Source of the DNA: Agelas oroides
Lineage: Eukaryota > Porifera > Demospongiae > Agelasida > Agelasidae
DNA length: 64,000 nt
Reading direction: 5' to 3'
Assembly (NCBI GenBank): GCA_949130485.1
Contig: OX422204.1
Span: forward strand, 6,448,015-6,512,014
The notes beneath the pieces were generated by a model. That model searched no databases. It saw nothing but the letters and a program-made list of their open reading frames with translations, and had not been told where the DNA came from. Position numbers and translations under genes: made by a program. How positions within the stretch are numbered: the first letter of the stretch is position 1; every line of letters begins with the position of its first letter. Shown one piece after another: positions 59,095-64,000 of this stretch.

Positions 59095-59740
59095 TTGGTA
59101 ACAGACAACCTTTTTTCCAGACAACTTCTTTTAGATCATACAACCACACTTCCAAGGATAATGCTCCCCCCTGGCCACCACACCTCCTCTAGTTCCCCAT
59201 CCACCCTTGCCATCCATTCAACTTTGCCTGCCCATTCCTCAGTCTGTTTCACCATCTTCTCCAGCTGCACATTTCCCCTCATCCTCTGGTCAAACCATAC
59301 ACCCAGGTATTTGAAGGACTCTACTTCTTCCATCTCTTCATCACCGATTTTCCACTTCTCACCACTGTTCTTTTTCCCTATACCACCATCACCTTACTCT
59401 TCCTTGCATCGAACCTGAACTTCCACATTTCTGCATATCTTCCTACCGGCATATCCTGGTGATATCCAGTATCTTTTGCAACTCCTCACCCGACTCTGCT
59501 ATCAGCACAATGTCATCAGCATATAGTAATGCTCCACACCATACCCCAGACACTTTCACCCCTATGTTTTCTCTCTCCAACTCTTCCACCATTCCCATAA
59601 TATAGATACTGTACACAAGAGTGGTGACAGGGGGCAGCCTTGCCAGAGTCCCTCATCTATACTCTAAACCACCTTGACTGTTGCCCATCTACTTGAACAC
59701 TAGCTTGCACCCTTTCATACAGCCCCTCACACAAACAAAC
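59095..59740 (-). mobile_element. Decayed LINE reverse transcriptase fragment
   Basis: Minus strand, in order: GLWQGCPLSPLL (about 59640), LLYADDIVLIAES with the catalytic YADD (about 59515-59550), LQKILD, and ESFKYLGVWFDQRM (about 59290-59330). The frame is broken between these blocks, so it is a dead piece. Motif forms differ from the LINE at 17025, so it is another family. Confidence 0.8.
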
Positions 59741-61060
59741 ACAAGTATGTTAATTAACCCTCTCTCTACGCAATTTTACTTAGCACATTCGAAGAGTATG
59801 GAGTGCCAAGGCAAGAAGCATGAGATCACCATGGTATTAAATAATGGATAACGCATGTATGCTGATAACATTGGAGGGGGGAATAAGCTGTACACGTCAG
59901 AGACCTGCATGCTGCAAGTTAAATGTTTAAGTACAGCCTGTTTTGAGGCCTAAATTTGTGTCCTCTTCAGTAGCAAAGCTGGAAATTCCCTGGATATTAA
60001 TTTGTTTTTGTGCAGGGCCTTGTTGTCCAAGTGTTTATTTGTTAGTTCCATGACAAACCCATCATGCATAGTGAGCTGTGTAGCCTTTGATCTGTGTACA
60101 CTGCGAGCATACACTCAAACTATAGCCTTGTTCCCAGGCCTCCCCTCCTACTAGTTACTGTAAGGATTTTAGCCCCGTTTACACATACTAACCTGGTGTC
60201 AAGTGAATATTGGCATCCCGATGCCTATATTTCTGTGAATATAGGCATCCAGGTTAGCATGTTTACACGAACCCGGATTAGTTTAATCTGGATTGGGATC
60301 CGGGTTAAGGTAGGACAACCTTGGATCACAAATCTCTGAGTCATGTGGACGGATGGATGGGTAATGTCAAAGTGTACACAAGATTCACAAAAAGTTTGTA
60401 CCAAACTGCTTTCTCTACCTGATAATGCCAAAAAAAAACTCATTTTTTAGTCCCTCGGCTAAAATAAAAATTTGCACCCTCTCCAAGGCTCCACCCCCAG
60501 TCTGACCACATCATCAACACACACACAAAACAAGTAAAAACTTTATGTATGGATTTGTCCTGGGACCACTTCAATCCCAGTCTACAGGCCAAAACACACA
60601 TTTGACCTCAAAAACAGTAATTTTGGCTGTGCTGGCTGTAACTTGGCTCCATTCTAGGGGCAATGACAGGGAGTAGGTTTGTGGGCATAACTCCCTGGCC
60701 TGGAGGTGAGCGGGAAAAAGCATACATAGGGTGAGTTGGGCTTTCTGTAACTGGGCTCAGTTTTGGTTGGTTGAGTGGAGGTGTGTCGAATTTTTCTTGA
60801 AACACATTCCCGCTAGCATAAAATCGGGTGGGGCCTACAACCCCAAAAAGTCAGCTTTTTACAGTACCTTTGCCAGACAACTATGTGATGATACCTGTCT
60901 TCCAGGATGGCTCTCTGCCTTTCCAGTACATTCACAAACATTCAAGCCCACTCAGGCAAGCTTTGCACACACAAATAGCCAACCATCACATTCAACGAGC
61001 TAGAGTCTTTTTAGTGTTTTTTTTTTTTTAAGTGTTGGAGGATTTCCTCAAAGTTCTGCC
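59741..61060. other. Dispersed-repeat spacer between the two galactosyltransferase genes
   Basis: 59755-59990 resembles 2660-2960 inside the satellite insertion (AACCCTCTCTCTACG, then GAGTATG, then CCTAAATTTGTG). About 60172-60275 is a foldback (GTTTACACATACTAACCTGG and GTTAGCATGTTTACAC). A lone TAGCCTTGTTCCCAGGCC end lies at 60122. No gene. Confidence 0.5.
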
Positions 61061-61100
61061 TAGCCTCGTACCCAGGCCACGTGGCCTGGGTACGAGGCTA
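61061..61100. mobile_element. 40-bp TAGCCTCG minimal element
   Basis: TAGCCTCGTACCCAGG to TGGGTACGAGGCTA around CCACGTGG, a perfect hairpin. Flanked by perfect 9-bp repeats AGTTCTGCC (61052-61060 and 61101-61109). Confidence 0.93.
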
Positions 61101-61426
61101 AGTTCTGCCCAGCCACATGAAAGTGCCGCCAGACCACTACAAAGGGCCACATCTAAGGGACACGCCCCCCTTGTTGATTCCGGTTGCCGCCATGGGAAAG
61201 TGTAAACAAGCCAATGAATTTCAATCGCGCCATTATGGTCACCCGACCTTATTAATTATTCATGAGTGGAATCGGCCTGATTTGCGATTCCTGGCCCCTG
61301 TTTAACTTTCAACTTGCTTTCAGTACTCATTCCTACATTCTATTATCTTGGTACTAGCAGCTGAGCTTACCTCTAGTCAGGATTTCTACGTACATTTCCA
61401 ACGCCAGCCATCCAAACACAGCTGAA

Positions 61427-61470
61427 CCATAGATAATAGAGACTCGGTTACGAGTCTCTATTATCTATGG
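61427..61470. mobile_element. 44-bp palindrome with GCTGAAC flanks
   Basis: CCATAGATAATAGAGACTCG and its inverted form with almost no loop. GCTGAAC lies on both sides, so this is probably another minimal insertion, just upstream of B3GALT-like 2. Confidence 0.75.
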
Positions 61471-61574
61471 CTGAACTGCATTTCCCGCTCCAAATAGTGC
61501 CTCTTGGATTACGTCATTGCAATTAAAGCTGGCGATTCGACTGGGTTGGATCTTGCGAGACTAGTGATGAAACT

Positions 61575-62699
61575 ATGTGCCGGCTGAGCAAGAGAGTGAC
61601 AAAACTGAGTACGTTCGTGTTTGTGCTATTTGTTATCATTCTGTATCGTAGAGCAGATCACGGTGACTTCAACCACAGAGGTCGTAGTCAGGAACCCCCA
61701 TTGTCAAGTAGTCAAGGGCAACCAAACAGCGAATTTTCAACTCCCTTAAGTAAAAAAGACTCATCAACAGCTTCTTCAAGTGAAATTAACTTGTCAGCCA
61801 TCACAAGGAAAAGTAGCTCGTCCCCCTCCAGTGAAAGTAGCTCGTCCCCCACTCCCTCCAGTGAAAGTAGCTTGTCTCCAGCTCCCTCCAGTGAAATTAC
61901 TCTGTCTCCAGCTCCCTCCAGTGAAAGTAGCTTGTCTCCAGCTCCCTCAAGTGTAAACACTCTGTCCCTATCTCCCCACTACCTAATCTTCATTATAGTT
62001 CTGTCAACCTGCACCAAAAAAGGAAAAGATAATCGGGACGCCATCAGAGATACTTGGGCTCAATATGGCCGTAACAATGTACCACCAATACTTGTAAAAT
62101 TTTGTATAGGCACTCTTGGATTATCATCCTCTGACATGGCTGGATTAGCAGCTGAAGACAAAGTCCATGGTGATTTACTTCTCCTAACAAACCTACACGA
62201 TACGTATAGTAACCTCTCCAGAAAGGTGTTATATAGCTTTGTATGGGCTGAACACAATATTCATTTCTCATTTCTGATGAAAACTGATGACGACACATTT
62301 GTTTATGTGGATGAACTTCACAAGGAAGCCTATCGGTTGTATCAAGATGGAGTTGGTACGTTGTATTGGGGACATTTTAACTGGCAAGCATATCCAATAA
62401 CCAAACCAAACCACAAGTGGGCTGAGCACAGCTGGTTTCTCTGTGATCGCTACTTTCCTTATGCGTATGGAAATGGGTACATCATATCTGCTGATTTGAT
62501 TCACTTGATTGCTATTACAGCAGATTATTTGCAACTTTACAACAGTGAGGATGTATCAGTGGGCGTGTGGCTGAGTGCCTACAAGATTGAGAGGAAGGAT
62601 GACAATCACTTTTATCACTTTGGGAGGTGCAGACCGCATTCTTGCTATGTTGTAACTGTTACAACAGCTAAAAGTATGTACAGACTACATAAGCACTAA
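61575..62699 (+). CDS. Beta-1,3-galactosyltransferase, B3GALT6-like, copy 2
   Basis: Intronless, 374 aa, paralog of the gene at 56919 in the same orientation. Type II membrane anchor (about 12-26, FVFVLFVIILY). The stem (about 45-130) contains tandem SSESSLSPAP units encoded by a repeated GCTCCCTCCAGTGAAA block at about 61800-61960. Catalytic motifs: DAIRDTWAQ, KVHGDLLLL, D238-D239-D240 (KTDDDTFVYVD), YAYGNGYIISADLI and EDVSVGVWL. All expected residues are kept, so both copies look active. The paralogs share long identical coding stretches (for example around the EDVSVGVWL codons), pointing to a recent duplication or gene conversion. Confidence 0.93.
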   Translation: MCRLSKRVTKLSTFVFVLFVIILYRRADHGDFNHRGRSQEPPLSSSQGQPNSEFSTPLSKKDSSTASSSEINLSAITRKSSSSPSSESSSSPTPSSESSLSPAPSSEITLSPAPSSESSLSPAPSSVNTLSLSPHYLIFIIVLSTCTKKGKDNRDAIRDTWAQYGRNNVPPILVKFCIGTLGLSSSDMAGLAAEDKVHGDLLLLTNLHDTYSNLSRKVLYSFVWAEHNIHFSFLMKTDDDTFVYVDELHKEAYRLYQDGVGTLYWGHFNWQAYPITKPNHKWAEHSWFLCDRYFPYAYGNGYIISADLIHLIAITADYLQLYNSEDVSVGVWLSAYKIERKDDNHFYHFGRCRPHSCYVVTVTTAKSMYRLHKH

Positions 62700-63431
62700 G
62701 CTCTATCATCCACACTACAGTCAATAATATACTTAGTGTTATTATTTTATTCCATAAAAAAAATATGCCCACCCAGAAAGATAATCTCAGGGTTTTACTG
62801 CACGTAGTGGCCTTAGTTTCATCCGGGCCCTTTCCATTTTTCGTCGCCTACTTTATTATCAATATTATGTATTTATTCGAATAAAATGCATGCAAATTAA
62901 ATAATTTGAGTGGGCATGCATTAAGTTCGATGGACCCATAAATTCCAGGAATTGAATTTGATTAGATTAAATCATGTGTTGCAATGGATTCAAACCTGAA
63001 AAACTTTTGGGTCAAACAGAAATGCAAGAGTTCCTGGCCTTCAGTTCTACAGAAATGAAGTTCTTGGTATATAGATAGTAGCAGCTACAGCAACAAAAAG
63101 TCTTACAAACACCAAAGTAGAAAATTTATGGGCTAGCTCTTTTTCCTGGGAATTGTTCTTGACTGCCCTTTGTTAACTGACTGGGACAACTGAGAGGCTT
63201 CATTCCTGGTATTGCTGGATCAGCTCAAAATTAATTGGTAGCTGCTTGCACTAGATTGGATCATCCATTTTATTTGAATAAATATGGTTGTCTCGTTCCC
63301 AGACCCTCAGTACGGTGAACGCACTGCAAAACACTTTACAGACCTTCTTATCACACTTCCAATTTACTGAAGACCAGCAAGCAACTTCAAAGGCTTAACT
63401 TTTAATGAAATTCAATATTGACACTAGCCTA
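62700..63431. other. Spacer after B3GALT-like 2
   Basis: AT-rich 3' flank. A lone GTCTCGTTCCCAGACCCT end lies at 63291. No gene is seen. Confidence 0.45.
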
Positions 63432-63828
63432 CACTGTAAAACATTTGGGCTACTTCAACCATATTTTGGTCATCTCAGTTGCATGCCTGTTGTGTATGTG
63501 ATACATTACAAACTTCAAGGGATGCTTCCAATTTGAATCAAAGTGTAGTTGAGTCACATTTCTGGTGAGGGTTGGATCTTACACATCTGCCCCTGGAGGA
63601 GTTCCTTGGTTGCATGGTTATGGCAGAAATGCCAGAAGTGTAGCCAAGTAACTAGGCTTTCTGCAAGTAGACCTATAATTTAACAAAAGGGAGAAGCTTC
63701 TCAACTAGACTTAAGCTTTGATTCAAATTGGAAGGATCCCTTGAAGTTTGTAACGTGTCACGTACACAACAGACATGCAACTGAGATGACCAAAATATGG
63801 TTGAAGTAACCCAAATGTTTATACAGTG
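63432..63828. mobile_element. Foldback element with CACTGTAAAACATTTGGG ends
   Basis: Inverted arms of about 190 bp (GCTACTTCAACCATATTTTGG and counterpart; inner TTTGATTCAAATTGGAAG pair). Same ends as 25271-25895. Confidence 0.88.
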
Positions 63829-63849
63829 ATATATGGTTGAACTATGTAC

Positions 63850-64000
63850 TATATTCACCAGATCCTCCTCTCTTGTGTGTGAATACCATACCAAGGGTCT
63901 GGGAATGAGACTATATTCACCAGATCCTCCTCTCTTGTGTGTGAATACCATACCGAGGGTCTGGGAACGAGACTATATTCACCAGATCCTCCTCTCTTGT
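63850..64000. repeat. 62-bp tandem repeat at the window edge
   Basis: Units start TATATTCACCAGATCC at 63850, 63912 and 63974; the third is cut by the window end. Each unit contains GGGTCTGGGAAYGAGACTA, the end of the TAGTCTCG element family. Confidence 0.93.

Overview
This window looks like nuclear DNA of an animal, probably a sponge or another early-branching lineage. The evidence is multi-exon genes with short GT-AG introns, extracellular matrix and Golgi gene families found in animals, a CR1/Jockey-type LINE, a tRNA-derived SINE, many short inverted-repeat elements and long (TG)n tracts. The sponge assignment is inference; the sequence shows only an animal-type genome.

Layout. 1-4916 is a 192-bp satellite array cut by a 2.2-kb insertion. 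5799-10971 and 21497-27682 are two tandem copies of a six-exon gene for a secreted or membrane-anchored VWA7/hemicentin-like protein (916 and 919 aa). Every exon junction agrees in phase between the copies. Between them lie a near-perfect palindrome with ~2.5-kb arms (11962-16998) and a LINE whose two ORFs look whole (about 16999-21000, minus strand). 30011-38071 holds a small unrecognised coiled-coil, proline-rich gene (174 aa, four exons) and a tandem copy of it whose first exon I cannot find. 39.5-48 kb is almost gene-free and filled with nested inverted-repeat elements. 48977-56634 (minus) is a five-exon, 224-aa four-pass membrane protein gene. It is divergently paired, 284 bp apart, with the first of two intronless beta-1,3-galactosyltransferase (B3GALT6-like) genes (56919-58022 and 61575-62699). 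The window ends inside a 62-bp tandem repeat.

Genome theme. One inverted-repeat family, with ends like TAGCCTCGTTCCCAGG, occurs at least a dozen times. It is flanked again and again by 9-bp direct repeats, which suggests a Mutator-like non-autonomous element. One copy has duplicated the splice donor of the four-pass membrane gene. Several (TG)n/(CA)n tracts sit directly against splice sites. The genes do not form an obvious pathway. The VWA7-like proteins and the galactosyltransferases both belong to the secretory/extracellular matrix world, but the sequence shows no functional link.
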